From assembly GCA_023053685.1 (NCBI GenBank), contig JALIGW010000002.1, positions 251,919,239-251,983,238 of the forward strand: a DNA stretch of 64,000 bases, read 5' to 3'. Shown here piece after piece: positions 11,187 through 20,889 of the stretch. Source of the DNA: Diadophis punctatus similis (Eukaryota > Chordata > Lepidosauria > Squamata > Dipsadidae). The position numbers and the translations under genes are program-made. Position 1 is the first letter of the stretch. Every line of letters begins with the position of its first letter. Below the pieces are notes generated by a model. That model made no database searches and was not told where the DNA came from. It was given only the letters and a program-made list of their open reading frames with translations.

Positions 11187-11412
11187 AGGTGACCAGACGT
11201 CCCGATTTTGAGAGGGCCTGCTGCTGCTGCTGCTGCCCCTGCGGCTGGGCCCAACCTGGCCGTCCTCAAGTGCCTGCAGGCCGATTTTTGGAAAGAATGC
11301 CCTAGTCGTGCATTCTTTTAAAAAATTGGGACTTTTTAGAGGACGGGCGGGACGCGGGACAAAGCATTAAAAAGCGGGACTGTCCCGCCAAAATCGGGAC
11401 GTCTGGTCACCT
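11187..11412. mobile_element. TA-target MITE (226 bp)
   Basis: Perfect terminal inverted repeats begin AGGTGACCAGACGTCCCGAT (24 bp in all) and are flanked by TA on both sides (11185-11186 and 11413-11414), as for Tc1/mariner-like insertion. There is no coding capacity. Confidence 0.85.
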
Positions 11413-11414
11413 TA

Positions 11415-11830
11415 GGAAAGAGCCAAGTCCTGCTTTTCGCTTTTGACGCGCTCGCCGCTCACTTGCATCAACTGGCATGAGCAACTGCTGCTGGCCTTGT
11501 GGGAGCTCTTCGCCCTCCTGGCAGAACTGCTCTCGGCTGCCCTGTTGGGCTGCTCCTGCCTGGTGCAGGGTGAGTCGGCCGAGATCTACAAGCTTCTGAG
11601 CGTCCCTCCCCACTAGCCTGCCTGGGCCCCTTCGCCAGAGGCCATCGGTAGAATCACACCACCTTACCTGGCACCGCCTTCGGGCTGACGAGTGCCTTCC
11701 TGCAGGTCTACTCGGTGCTGCAGGCGCTGGGCTACAAGCTGAGCCCAGGACTCTTCAGACCCTGGCCCTGTTGGGCGCTAGCTCTCGTGCCGGCTGTGCA
11801 CTCCGGGGTGCTCTGGAGGTCATATATCTG
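11415..11830 (+). other. GC-rich, exon-like host-gene fragment, unrecognised
   Basis: A hydrophobic frame at about 11479-11570 (LLLALWELFALLAELL then SAALLGC) ends at a consensus-like donor (CAGGGTGAGT). About 130 bp on, a pyrimidine-plus-CAG acceptor-like site precedes another open stretch. It may be a copied piece of a host gene with an intron. I do not recognise the protein. Confidence 0.3.
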
Positions 11831-12047
11831 AGATATAAATAGGTGACATTTATGGCTTCTTATTTTGTTTCCACTACTAGTAAAGAAATGAGTGAGAAAT
11901 CATCATTTTGATAATTATTGCTGAAGTGGTGTGTGTGTAAAAGGCAGCTCTGATCATTGGTCATAACAGCAGAAGAACAGGCACTAAGCACCAGATCCAT
12001 AGAAGTAGGGATTTACCACACTGGATAGAACCCAAGGGGTAGATCAG

Positions 12048-12110
12048 TGTCTCTCAACTGAAAGATGTATGGACTTTAACTCCCAGAATTCTCCAGTCAG
12101 CCATCAAGGA
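12048..12110. mobile_element. half of a palindromic hAT MITE
   Basis: 'cagtgtctctcaactgaaag' followed by 'actttaactcccagaattct' matches the left half of the complete palindromic element at 32012-32144. The right half is absent. Confidence 0.55.
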
Positions 12111-12208
12111 GTTTCCACAGAAGATTGTGGAGAATAGAGCTAAGAATCTGTGGGAGTTCAGGATCCAGAAGGACAGGCAGGCATTAGATAATGCCCAATA
12201 TTTCCTAG

Positions 12209-12837
12209 TCGCACCACAATTAACTTAAACAATCTAAAACAAATTGATTTTACAGAAGATAACGTTAGAAAGGCATTACACAATCTAAAACCATCTCTAT
12301 CTATTGGACCTGATGGACTATGTGCATACTTCTTAAAAAAGCTCTCCACAACCTTGGCTGAACCTCTAAGCTTAATTTTTGAAAAATCCTTCAGGACTAG
12401 CTCCTTACCCAACCTATGGTCACTAGCCACAGTCATCCCTATATTCAAAAAAGGAGATCCAAGTAACAACGTTGAAAATTACAGACCAATCTCTTTGGGT
12501 TGCGTCACCTGGAAAATCATGGAATCAATCATAAACCAATCCATTACACTCCACTTAGAAACTAACAACCTACTCTCCAACAAACAATTTGGTTTCAGAA
12601 AAAAATTATCCTGTAATCTACAACTCTTACACTGCAAAAACATATGGACCACTCAACTTGATCAAGGTAAAACAATAGACGCAATTTACATAGACTTTTG
12701 TAAAGCCTTTGATTCAGTAGTACACGACAAACTACTTCTGAAACTAAAATCCTATGGCATCTCTGGACCCCTACATGATTGGATAACTGCGTTCCTGTCT
12801 AACAAACAACAAGTGGTTAAAATAGGGAGTGCCCTAT
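12209..12837 (+). pseudogene. LINE reverse transcriptase fragment (CR1/L2 type)
   Basis: A single frame runs through the N-terminal half of a non-LTR reverse transcriptase: GPDGL, then TVIPIFKKGDPS, NYRPISL, NNLLSNKQFGFRK, IDFCKAFDSVVHDKL and FLSNKQQVVKIG. These are the ordered early RT blocks of the CR1/L2 group. The F/YADD catalytic block and everything after it are missing, because a MITE-derived segment follows at about 12838. It cannot be active. The 5' edge is also cut, with no endonuclease. Confidence 0.8.
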
Positions 12838-13232
12838 TAAATCCGGAGGGGGTGGGGAAGGCCCGTTTTTTTCTCTCCCCAAGCTCCAGAGCCTTTCTAG
12901 GAGCCTGGGGAGGGCGAAAACAGACTTTTCCACCACCACCCCCCGGAGGCCCGAAATGGCCCCTTTCCCAACTTGAAACAGGCTATTTCTGGCCTCTGGA
13001 GGGCCTCGGGGGGGGGCTGTTTTCGCCCTCCACAGGCTCCTAGAAAGGCTCTGAAGCTTGGGGAGAGTGAAAAACGGGCATGCCATCAAGTGCCAGGAGT
13101 ATGGGGGTGTGTGTCACATGCGCATGCAAGTGGGACACATGGAATTATGGGTGTGGGCATGCACACACGCAACCCCCGCCCCCCGTTTTCCCGCCTTTTG
13201 GCATGTGAACCAAAAAAGATTCACCATAACTG
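12838..13232. mobile_element. hAT-type MITE, 3' part
   Basis: GC-rich body with repeated 'ggcgaaaac' and 'ccccaagctccagagc' blocks, ending 'gattcaccataactg'. It resembles the 3' end of the snake hAT MITE family with 'ggttcgccatcactg' ends. The 5' terminus is missing. Confidence 0.55.
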
Positions 13233-13235
13233 CTC

Positions 13236-13552
13236 TATACCATTTCAGACAAATGGCTGTCCAGTCTTTTCCTAAAAACTTCCAGAGATGAAGCACCTAC
13301 AACCTCTGAAGGCAAGCTGTTCTATTAGTTACTTATTCTCACGGTGTCTTCTTGTTTCTAGGTAGATTCTCAGCTTCATTAGTTTCCATCCATTGTTTCA
13401 AATCTTTCCTTCTGGTGTTTTGGAAAACAAGTTTGAGGCAGCCCCGCATATACTGGAATTCTGCTATCATGTCACCCCCTAGACCTTCTTTTCTCTAGAC
13501 AGGTCATACCTACGTTCTGCAACCGTTCTTCATGTTTTAGTATCAAGGCCTT
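13236..13552 (-). mobile_element. CR1 ORF2 3' fragment
   Basis: Antisense CR1 C-terminal region with 'accatttcagacaaatggc', 'aaacttccagagatg' and 'ctgcaaccgttcttcatg' blocks as in other copies. It is heavily mutated, with no open frame. Confidence 0.65.
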
Positions 13553-13780
13553 TAAATTTTAGTCTTGCCCATTTCCCAGCAGAAAATTACAGGTAGCATT
13601 TTAAAATCATGCAGCATAATTGTAAAAACATTTTGGAAAAGAACGAACATGCACCGGCAGCTGAAAACATTCAGCTTAGTTGCTTCTCTGTTTTTACAAC
13701 GTGGAGCAAACCAAACAGCCCTACTTGCTACCAGATTCTCCTCTGGACAGCCCTCCACTCAACCTTCCAGCTGCTGCTTT

Positions 13781-14400
13781 TTATTTATTTATTTATTTGT
13801 TTGTTTGTTTGTGATATTTATATACCGCCTCATAGTGCAAGCACTCTCTAAACCAGTGGTTCCCAACCTGTGGTACGTGTACCACTAGTGGTACGCGAGG
13901 GCCTTCCAGGTGGTAAGCAAACACTTTCGGGGTCATGAACGATTTTTAGTTAGTTATTTTTTACTTCACAAAAATGTTTACTGCCTAACACAAGATAATC
14001 TGGCAACGATTTGCAACTGTTGCCACACGCCACCCACCTGATCCCAGCGGCCCAAGAATCCAGTTTCTGGATGCGCGGGGCCAAAAAAGGAACGGTACAA
14101 TTATGGAAATAAAGTGAATTTAGTTTCTCTGGAACCAGGTGGTACGCGGCGACTGTACGGGACCTCCAGGTGGTACTCGATCACAAAAAGGTTGGGAACC
14201 ACTGCTCTAAACGGTTTACACCATTAAGCAATGTATATATTTACATTGCCCCCAACAATCTGGGTCATTTTACCTACCTGGGAAGGATGGAAGGCTGAGT
14301 CAAACCTGAACCGGTGAGATTTGAACAGCTGAATTCAAAATGATCAGTCAGCTAAAGTAGCCTGCAGTACTACTCTCTAACCGCTGTGCCACCTCGGCTC
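13781..14400 (-). mobile_element. tRNA-derived SINE split by a MITE
   Basis: Antisense SINE: a T/A-rich tail, 'tataccgcctcatagtgcaa', 'caatctgggtcattttacc', a box-B-like 'gagatttgaac' and a box-A-like 'gctgtgccacctcggctc' end. It is interrupted at 13854-14204 by a hAT MITE. It lies inside the orphan first exon. Confidence 0.85.
13854..14204. mobile_element. hAT-type MITE, copy 2, in a SINE
   Basis: 351 bp, termini CAGTGGTTCCCAACCT and its complement. Perfect 8-bp target duplication CTCTAAAC at 13846-13853 and 14205-14212. Removing it restores the SINE sequence. Same family as 856-1217. Confidence 0.92.
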
Positions 14401-14558
14401 ACCTTTGGCCCTGGGAGGAGCACAACTGCCACCCTCCACCCCTCCATTGTCCTGTGGGTAAGCTGGAAGAGGAAGTTCCTCTGCTCTTCTCCTCTCATCC
14501 TATCTAGCAATATTCGGTTTTAACTCCTTTCTCCTCAGCTGCTCTCCCTCCAATTGAA

Positions 14559-14810
14559 GAGCTGAGGTGGCGCAGCGGTTAGAGGCAGGTACTGCAGGCC
14601 ACTTTAGCTGACACTGATCCGCAGGTCAGCGGTTCAAATCTCACCGGCTCAAGGTTGACTCAGCCTTCCATCCTTCCAAGGTAGGTAAAATGAGGACCCA
14701 GATTGTTGGGGGCAATATAAATATACATTGCTTACTGGTGTAAACCGCTTAGAGAGTGCTTGCACTGTGAGGCGGTATATAAATCTCACAAATAAATAAA
14801 TAAATAAATT
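14559..14810 (+). mobile_element. tRNA-derived SINE
   Basis: Begins gagctgaggtggcgcagcgg (box A region), has ggttcaaatctcacc (box B), the SINE core, and ends in (aaat)n. Flanks 'aattgaag' and 'aattggaag' look like a target duplication. Sauria/Squam type. Confidence 0.88.
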
Positions 14811-14940
14811 GGAAGTCGGATTTTAGCCACCACTGGTGCTGCTATTAAATTGATTTTCTAGGCATGCGTGTCATTATAGAGCACTACCTAATGACATAAC
14901 GCTGAAAATAGGTTCAGTATCTCTATCTGATGTTTTTAAG

Positions 14941-15553
14941 ATTTTTTTTTAATGAAGTGCCATTTTCTACATCCATAACTTTTCCCCAGGACGATCTAGC
15001 CCTTGTCTGTCCTTTGGGGTCTGGTAGCGATGCCCACATCATCATTGCAACTGAGCTTCCTTTGCAGGAACTAAACCAAGGGAAAGAATCCATGGGGGAA
15101 CACAATGTGCCATCAGGCAACAAGAAAGTGCACCTCCCTTGTGGATCACTGAAGACTATTCCAGCCAGTTCTCCTTCTTGGCGGTGCAGGGTAACTCCCC
15201 AAAACTACCTTTGCAACTGAGAGAAGAATTGCTGGAAGAGTGAAGCTGGAAGCTGGAAGAGTGAAGCCTGACCCTACTTACCTTCACAAGATTAGCCAGG
15301 TGCTGCATCATAAAAGCTGATAAAGATCTTGTTTGTATGTGCAGCCTTAAACGATTGCCTGCTTCATCCCATTAATAGAATGAAATACGGGACAAAACCT
15401 TGAAGGGCCCACCCACATTGCTTCTAAACACATTTAGATAGGATCTATTATTTTTCCATCTGCATTCTTGCAGGGGCTAAATCTCACTAGAACGCAGAAT
15501 TCCTCTGAGAAGCCTTCCTAATTTCCAGAGGAGTTAAGATTCCAGCAATTGAA
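14941..15553. other. upstream flank of orphan block, no gene
   Basis: Partly alignable to sequence upstream of unit A and C first exons ('aaaccaagggaaagaatcc', then 'ccctacttaccttcacaag'). No coding feature. The 'gtatgtgcagccttaaacgattg' sequence here recurs at 19120/20037 and 33690. Confidence 0.45.
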
Positions 15554-16146
15554 GAGCCGCAGTGGCGCAGTGGTTAGAGTGCAGTACTGCGGGCTACTTC
15601 TGCTGATCACAGGCTGCCAGCAGTTTGGCAGATCGAATCTCACCAGGCTCAAGGTTCACTCAGCCTTCCATCCTTCCAAGGTCGGTAAAATGAGGACCCA
15701 GATTGTTGGGGGCAATATGCTGACTCTGTAAACTACTTGGAGAGGGCTGTAAACACTGTGAAGTGGTATATGTCTAAATCAGGGGCGGGTTGCTCATTTA
15801 CCGATACCGGTGCGCTGTGCGTGCATCTCGTTTCGGGCGCGCTTGCTCGCTACACGCCCCCTTGTGCAATTTTGTTTCTGTGCATGAGCGGAAGCAAAAT
15901 CGCGCTGAAATCTCATGAGGGACACGCACACGTGTCGGATTTCGGCACGATTTTGCTTCCACGCATGCGCAGAAGCAAAATTGCCCAAAAATTTTCAAAA
16001 AAAGATGGTGACATGCGCAACGGACCGGCGGAGACGGCTCTGGAGCGGTCACGCGCAAATTGCACAATCTGCGCTCCCTACCGGAGCTACGCAATGGACA
16101 GCTCCGGTAGGAACCCACCACTGGTCTAAATGCTATTGCTATTGCT
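15554..16146 (+). mobile_element. tRNA-derived SINE split by a MITE
   Basis: Starts gagccgcagtggcgcagtgg, has 'gatcgaatctcaccagg' (box B, one change) and the SINE 3' core with a 'gctattgctattg' tail at 16132-16146. A hAT MITE at 15780-16123 separates the tail. Confidence 0.85.
15780..16123. mobile_element. hAT-type MITE (CAGGGG family) in a SINE
   Basis: Starts CAGGGGCGGGTTGCT and ends AACCCACCACTG. Perfect 8-bp duplication GTCTAAAT at 15772-15779 and 16124-16131. The interior has two inverted copies of a 'gcgcagaagcaaaattg' type block, giving a hairpin. Related to 32729-33621 and 35476-35895. Confidence 0.9.
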
Positions 16147-16339
16147 GGAGCAGATAGAGGGGAAAGATAAGACATACAGAATGTTATAGGAAATGGATGG
16201 AGATAGCTACTAACTAGAGGATGGGGAGAGAGAGAGGGAGAGAGTTTAGACTAGGTATCTATGGAGATTAGGATTAGAGAAATGTAGAGGTTCGGAATAG
16301 AGAAAGATGGAAAGATAGTTAAAAGTCTATGGAGATTCT

Positions 16340-16634
16340 CAGGCATCTAGGTCATGGTTGTCCCAAAGGTGCTTTTTCAAGAGGCAACTGGACTTTGTTT
16401 TTTCTTTGGAGATGTTTCACTTCTCATTCAAGAAGCTTCTCCAGCCCTGACAAGATGGTGGGAAATGGAATGGTGTGGGAGTATGCCAAATGTAGAGGCT
16501 TTGTATTTTGCTATTTGCCATATATGTGGTTTATTGGTTTCTGTATTAAGGTTTTATTGCTGTAAGCCATCTGGAGTCAGATGATTGGGTTGGGTTGCCA
16601 TACACAATTTCTTAAAAAATAAAAATACATACAT
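16340..16634 (+). mobile_element. unclassified interspersed repeat
   Basis: Contains 'tttcacttctcattcaagaa' and, after 16500, 'tttattggtttctgtattaa' followed by ctgtaagccat and an A-rich tail. The latter part is the uninterrupted form of the sequence into which the MITE at 856 inserted. The family is not recognised with confidence. Confidence 0.45.
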
Positions 16635-16903
16635 ACATATCTATATCACACTTTTATTATATGTAGAAATAACTCAAGGTGGCAAACATACCTAATAGAG
16701 ATCTAAGCGCCTTTTCTCTGTCCCAGAATGGCAATTCCCCATGACACTGTGAAAGGAAGCAACCGCACAACTCAAGAGAAAGGACACTGAGATCTCCTCC
16801 CTCATGTTTGATACTAAGACATGTTTGACTAAAACAATTAAGGCAAGAAATTAAATGGTTAATTTTTTCAACTGGGCTTCCAAAGAGAGAAGAAAAACAA
16901 AAT

Positions 16904-17548
16904 TCAAGATTCCTCTACACACATCAAATTTTGCTTCATATGGAACTTCTTATGTGCGGTAAGAGAGGAATTTTGTGTGAAACACTTCCTACAATCTGGG
17001 CATTTGAATGGTTTCTCTCCTGTGTGTAACCTTACATGATTTATAAGGTTCGACCTGATACTGAAATCTTTCCCACAATCTGGACACTCATAGGGTTTCT
17101 CCCCTGTGTGAGTCCTCCAGTGAATCACCAAGCTGAAATTTCGACTGAACCTTTTCCCACATTCAGGACACTCATATGGTTTTTCTCCTGTGTGAGTTCT
17201 CCGGTGTCTCACCAGGTGGGAATTCTGACTGAACCTTTTCCCACAATCTGGACACTCATATGGTTTCTCTCCTGTGTGAGTTCTCTGGTGTTCCACAAGG
17301 AAGGAATTCCGACTGAAACTTTTCCCACAATCTGGGCACTCATATGGTTTTTCTCCTGTGTGAGTCATCTGGTGTTCGACCAGGTGGGAATTCTGACTGA
17401 AACTTTTCCCACAAGCTGGACACTCATATCGTTTCTCTCCTGTGTGAGTCCTCTTGTGTATCGTCAGATTGGTGTGCATGCTAAAACGTTTGCCACAAGG
17501 GGAGCACTGGTAGAGTTTCTCTTTGGTATGGGTCCTTCCACGAATCAC
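16904..17548 (-). CDS. C2H2 zinc-finger protein ZNF-B (7 fingers)
   Basis: 214 residues with seven C2H2 fingers, all with normal CX2C and HX3H spacing, and a short tail ending MCVEES. It would act in the nucleus as a DNA-binding protein, though seven fingers is short beside its sisters. The last finger (FKCPDCRKCFTQNSSLTAHKKFH) is the one lost by stop codons in ZNF-A and ZNF-C. Upstream in the same frame is one more degenerate finger (YRCFDCSRSFTQNRSL, second zinc histidine replaced by arginine). A TGA lies before that, so the listed methionine (in MIRGRTH) may not be the true start. The unit is otherwise like A and C, with its acceptor at 17813-17814 and first exon at 18445-18499. Confidence 0.75.
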   Translation of the reverse strand: MIRGRTHTKEKLYQCSPCGKRFSMHTNLTIHKRTHTGEKRYECPACGKSFSQNSHLVEHQMTHTGEKPYECPDCGKSFSRNSFLVEHQRTHTGEKPYECPDCGKRFSQNSHLVRHRRTHTGEKPYECPECGKRFSRNFSLVIHWRTHTGEKPYECPDCGKDFSIRSNLINHVRLHTGEKPFKCPDCRKCFTQNSSLTAHKKFHMKQNLMCVEES

Positions 17549-17812
17549 GAGAGACCTGTTCTGAGTAAAGCTTCTGCTGCAATCAAAACATCTGTATGGC
17601 TTTTCATGGGATGGTTCAGCTCAAAGCTTTGGTCTCATAATTTTCTCCATTGTCTCTCAACAGCTGGGTCAGGAGAAAAGTTTTTACACTTTCTGGAGGA
17701 AGCGGAAGATTTTGACTGATTTGTTTGACTGGTTTGTTTTACATTTTAATGCACTTAATGCATTTTAATCATTGTTGGTTGTTCAGAGTGGTCTTCTTGG
17801 CATCCTCTTTGT
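17549..17812 (-). pseudogene. 5' part of ZNF-B finger exon
   Basis: Exon start ACAAAGAGGATGCC follows a tcttacag acceptor. Spliced to exon 1 it reads DKEDAKKTTLNNQQ and then stops. It is about half the length of the same region in A and C, because the coiled-coil-like spacer is largely deleted. Confidence 0.55.
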
Positions 17813-17989
17813 CTGTAAGATTCATATTAATGAGTTAGTTTCATTATTGTTTAAAAAATGCCTTCAGGACATGTGAAAGCAGCAAAAAAACCCACCACAT
17901 GTTATCATGAAAAAACAAACATCAAAATTCTAGTTTGATCTCTAACATTAATTATAATTCATGTTTGAATCATATTAATATTTGGCATG

Positions 17990-18135
17990 TTCATAAGGGG
18001 CGTGCATAAGCGCAACAGTGTTCCTACCATCCCTGATCTACTGTCCCCATTTATTCGTATTTACTGTATTCATATTCATGTTTATACTTATACCTGTTAT
18101 CTTGTACATGTTAGACAAACTAAATAAACAAAATA
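17990..18135 (+). mobile_element. LINE 3' end inserted in ZNF-B intron
   Basis: 'gtgttcctaccatccctgat' and 'atgttagacaaactaaataa' followed by an A-rich end look like a common snake LINE 3' untranslated region. Unit A lacks it. The family is uncertain. Confidence 0.45.
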
Positions 18136-18444
18136 AAAATGTAGAAGGTTAACAGTTCCAAATATCAACTCAATCACAAAATTTTCCTTTCGGCTTGAGT
18201 AAATCACACACAGAGTGCACTCAGAAAGTATTCTAAGTACTCAGACCTGCTTCACTTCTATCAGTTTTGTTACAGCAGTTTTAAATCGTGCAGCCCCAGA
18301 GGAATAAAATTTCGGGAGGGAAAGAATATGAAGCAGCTGCCGCCATGTTTCAGCCTCGTTGCTTCCTCTGCTTCCAGGCCGTGGAGGAACCCAAACGGCC
18401 AGGCTTGCTCCCGGCTTCTCCTCCGACTTGCCCCCTCCACTCAC

Positions 18445-18499
18445 CTTCCAGGAGCCGCTTCCACCCTCCAAACAGAACGAGAGCCTCCGCCGACGCCAT
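18445..18499 (-). CDS. ZNF-B first coding exon
   Basis: 55 nt, ATG at 18499, encoding MASAEALVLFGGWKRLLE plus one base, then a GTGAGTG donor. Length, phase and frame equal those of unit A. The same M-x-SAE start in three units argues that the frame has been selected at some time. Confidence 0.6.
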
Positions 18500-18694
18500 C
18501 CCCCTCCCGTGGGTCAGCCGGAAGAGGAAGTTCCTCTGCCCTTCGCCTCATCTCCTCCACATCCGGTCTAGCAATCCACTACTCTATCGTTTCAACCTGT
18601 TCCATCTCCGCCTGTACCCCTGCAGTAAACTTGCAATGCCACTAATGTAACTGCATTCACTGCTTTCTAGGTACGAGTGTCGCTCATTGGTAGA

Positions 18695-18708
18695 GCGCCA
18701 TCTAGTGA
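18695..18708 (-). promoter_or_regulatory. CTCF-like motif upstream of ZNF-B exon 1
   Basis: Sense strand TCACTAGATGGCGC, 13 of 14 to the CTCF core, about 195 bp upstream of the exon-1 ATG, in the same orientation as in unit A. Confidence 0.5.
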
Positions 18709-19141
18709 CATAAGGCTGAAAAAAAGCGCTCGTTCTATTTCTACTCTAAAGCATTTGCGAAATATTTTCATTAATTCTGTGGTTTCCTCTGTGCCTTCAA
18801 GTCATATTCGATCCCCCACCGAGCACAGAAATAGCTGTTGTCTATGATAATCTATCCTAAACCTTTTTATTTAGGTCTCACTGTCCCTCTTGCTGCAAAT
18901 AAACCAAAGGAAAGAGTCCTAGTGGCGAAATGAGGTACAAACAGCCAACCAGAAAGTGCACTTCCCTTTTGTTCCAGCCAATTTCTTGTCTTGGGGGGGT
19001 GCAAGATAACTCCTCGAAATCTGCCTCTGCAACTGATTGAAATTGTAAGAATGAAGTTTGATCCTACTTAGGTTCACAGGCTTAGCCAAGTGCTGCGCCC
19101 TAAAAGTTCATGAAGTTATTCTTTCTGTGTGGCCCTAAAAT

Positions 19142-20036
19142 CAGCGGTTCCCAACCTTCCTAATGCCGTGACCCGTGCCCCGCCCATGCCCCCCCCACCG
19201 TGACCCACCCCGCCGCCATTTGGGTTCTTTTACCCTCTGCGCATGCGCAAAGCGTTCTGCGCATGCGCAGAGGGTAAAAAAACCCAAATGGCGGTGGCAG
19301 GGTGAAGTCTCCAGATCCGGGCGAGGTCTCCGGTCAGGGGTGAAATGCTCCCGGTTCAGGCAGGCCAGTTGGTCGTTGCAAAGCATTTTGCTCATGTGCA
19401 GAGGGCAAAAGAACTCAAATGGCGGCGTCCAGGTGGGCGGGGGAAGCGGGCGGGGAAGCCCCGTGCCACAACTGCTACCGGCTTTGCGACGACCAACTAA
19501 TCCGCCTGAACCAGGAGCATTTCACCTCTGTCTCCGCTCACTTCGTGTGTTGCCTCTGGGAACTTTTCGAGCCCTGTCGCGAAAGGCGTGCGCGACTTCA
19601 GCGGGGCCGGGACAGGCGGCTGCCCAGTGAGAGTTATCTCCTTCGCAGAGTCTCTCCCGTCTACCTGTAGCGTTCGGGGCGAAGGGGATGGCTCTCTCTG
19701 GGGAGCCGCCTGTCCTGCCCCACCGAAGTCGCGCATGCCTTTCACAATGGACTCGAAAAGCTCCCAGAGGCAACATGCGAAGTGAGTGGAGACCTCGCCC
19801 GGATCTAGAGACTTCACCCGGACGCCGCCATTTGGGTTCTTTTACCCTCTGCGCATGCGCAGAGGGTAAAAGAACCCAAATGGCGGCGAGGTAGGACGCG
19901 GTGGGGGCGCAGGTTGTGAGGCGTGATATGGCCAGGCTTGTGGCAGTGGGGTGGGAGCTGAGTATGCCGGGGCGACCCCTGGGAAATGATTGTTGAACCT
20001 CCAAAGGGGTCGCGACCCCCAGGTTGGGAACCGCTG
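19142..20036. mobile_element. hAT-type MITE (895 bp) with palindromes
   Basis: Starts CAGCGGTTCCCAACCT and ends with its reverse complement. Flanks cctaaaat and ccctaaat are a decayed 8-bp duplication. It contains a hairpin at about 19212-19292 and a perfect 66-bp palindrome at 19823-19888, both centred on or near TGCGCATGCGCA. It splits a unit-B sequence that reads gccctaaatgattg elsewhere. Confidence 0.85.
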
Positions 20037-20413
20037 CCCTAAATGATTGTCAACAGGAAAGCAATTGGGAAGCACTCACTGGCATTGCCTCTGAACCCCA
20101 TCTAGATAGTGGGTAGATGAAATCTTCCACTCTGTATTATTGGGGAGTTATAAATCCTGCTACAAGGCAGAATTGCTCAGAGCAGCCTTTGTAATTCTCA
20201 GCCTTATTATTATCTTTCAGCCTTATTTATTCCCATGCAGCTTGAGCAAAACATTTGGAGGAAGCCACTTTGCAGAAAGCTGGTGTGGGAAGGTTCCAAG
20301 CCAGGAGAAAGGCACTGGAGACAAAATGGAGGCTGGAGGCTAATTGGAAAGATGGTTTAATGATAAAGCAGAATCACATGGAGTTGCGAATGAGGGGTTT
20401 TTATACCTTAAGC

Positions 20414-20760
20414 CCATGATGGCGAACCTATGGCACGCGTGCCATTGGTGGCACGCAGAGCCATATCCGAGGGCACGCAAGGCATTGCCCTGTCAGCTCC
20501 AGCACGCATGCGTGTGCTGGCCAGCTGATTTCGGCCTTCCGGAGAGGCGAGGCCATTTTCGCCCTCCCCAGGCTTCAGGAAAGCCTCCTCCAAAAGCTGT
20601 GCGTATGCGCCGAGCTGCAGAGTGCCAGAGCTGGGCTGCCTCGTCAGAGGGGCGAAGTGAGACGATATCAGCCATTTCTTGGCACCAGAGCTGAAAGGGC
20701 CCGGCAGAGCAGCTATGAAGGCACACCAAAGGTAAGGGGCTGGGATGCCAACAGGGCTGG
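20414..20760. mobile_element. hAT-type MITE, 5' part
   Basis: 'catgatggcgaacctatggc' followed by 'acgcgtgccattggtggcac' is the start of the snake hAT MITE family seen complete at 26463-26988. The 3' terminus was not found. Confidence 0.55.
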
Positions 20761-20889
20761 AGTCGGTCTGCAAGGGAGTGACAGGCAAACTCCATTTTGG
20801 CTGAAATGGGTTTTCGTTGGGGTCCAGGGTTTTTTTGGGCAGGGGAGATCGATAAAAATGGTGGAGGTGCAAAGTCAACCGCAGGCGGT

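Larger units (their letters stand above)
13557..14940 (-). pseudogene. orphan ZNF first-exon/promoter block 1
   Basis: Minus-strand sequence matches the first-exon blocks of units A-E ('cccagcagaaaattac', exon end CAGCAGCTGGAAG, upstream 'gcactacctaatgac'). An ATG near 14447 opens MEGWRVAVVLLPGPK. A SINE (13781-14400) then splits the exon from its end, and the donor is changed to GTTGAG. No finger exon follows in this orientation before 2.9-4.5 kb. The CTCF-like motif is decayed here. Confidence 0.6.

Noticed and set aside
9493..11305. Many 80-230 codon frames on both strands in the GC-rich 9.5-11.3 kb region
   Set aside because: They arise from low stop frequency in GC-rich inverted repeats, appear as mirror images on both strands and show no domain apart from the short kinase-like piece.
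13552..13758. 68-codon minus-strand frame as a gene
   Set aside because: It spans the intron-side sequence of an orphan first-exon block; the equivalent in units A-C is read-through past the splice donor.
16400..16455. Possible hammerhead ribozyme core (antisense of 'tttcacttctcattcaag')
   Set aside because: The antisense has ATGAG and GTGAAAC in order, but the CUGANGA core carries an extra base and no stems I or III could be drawn. It is more likely a conserved repeat.
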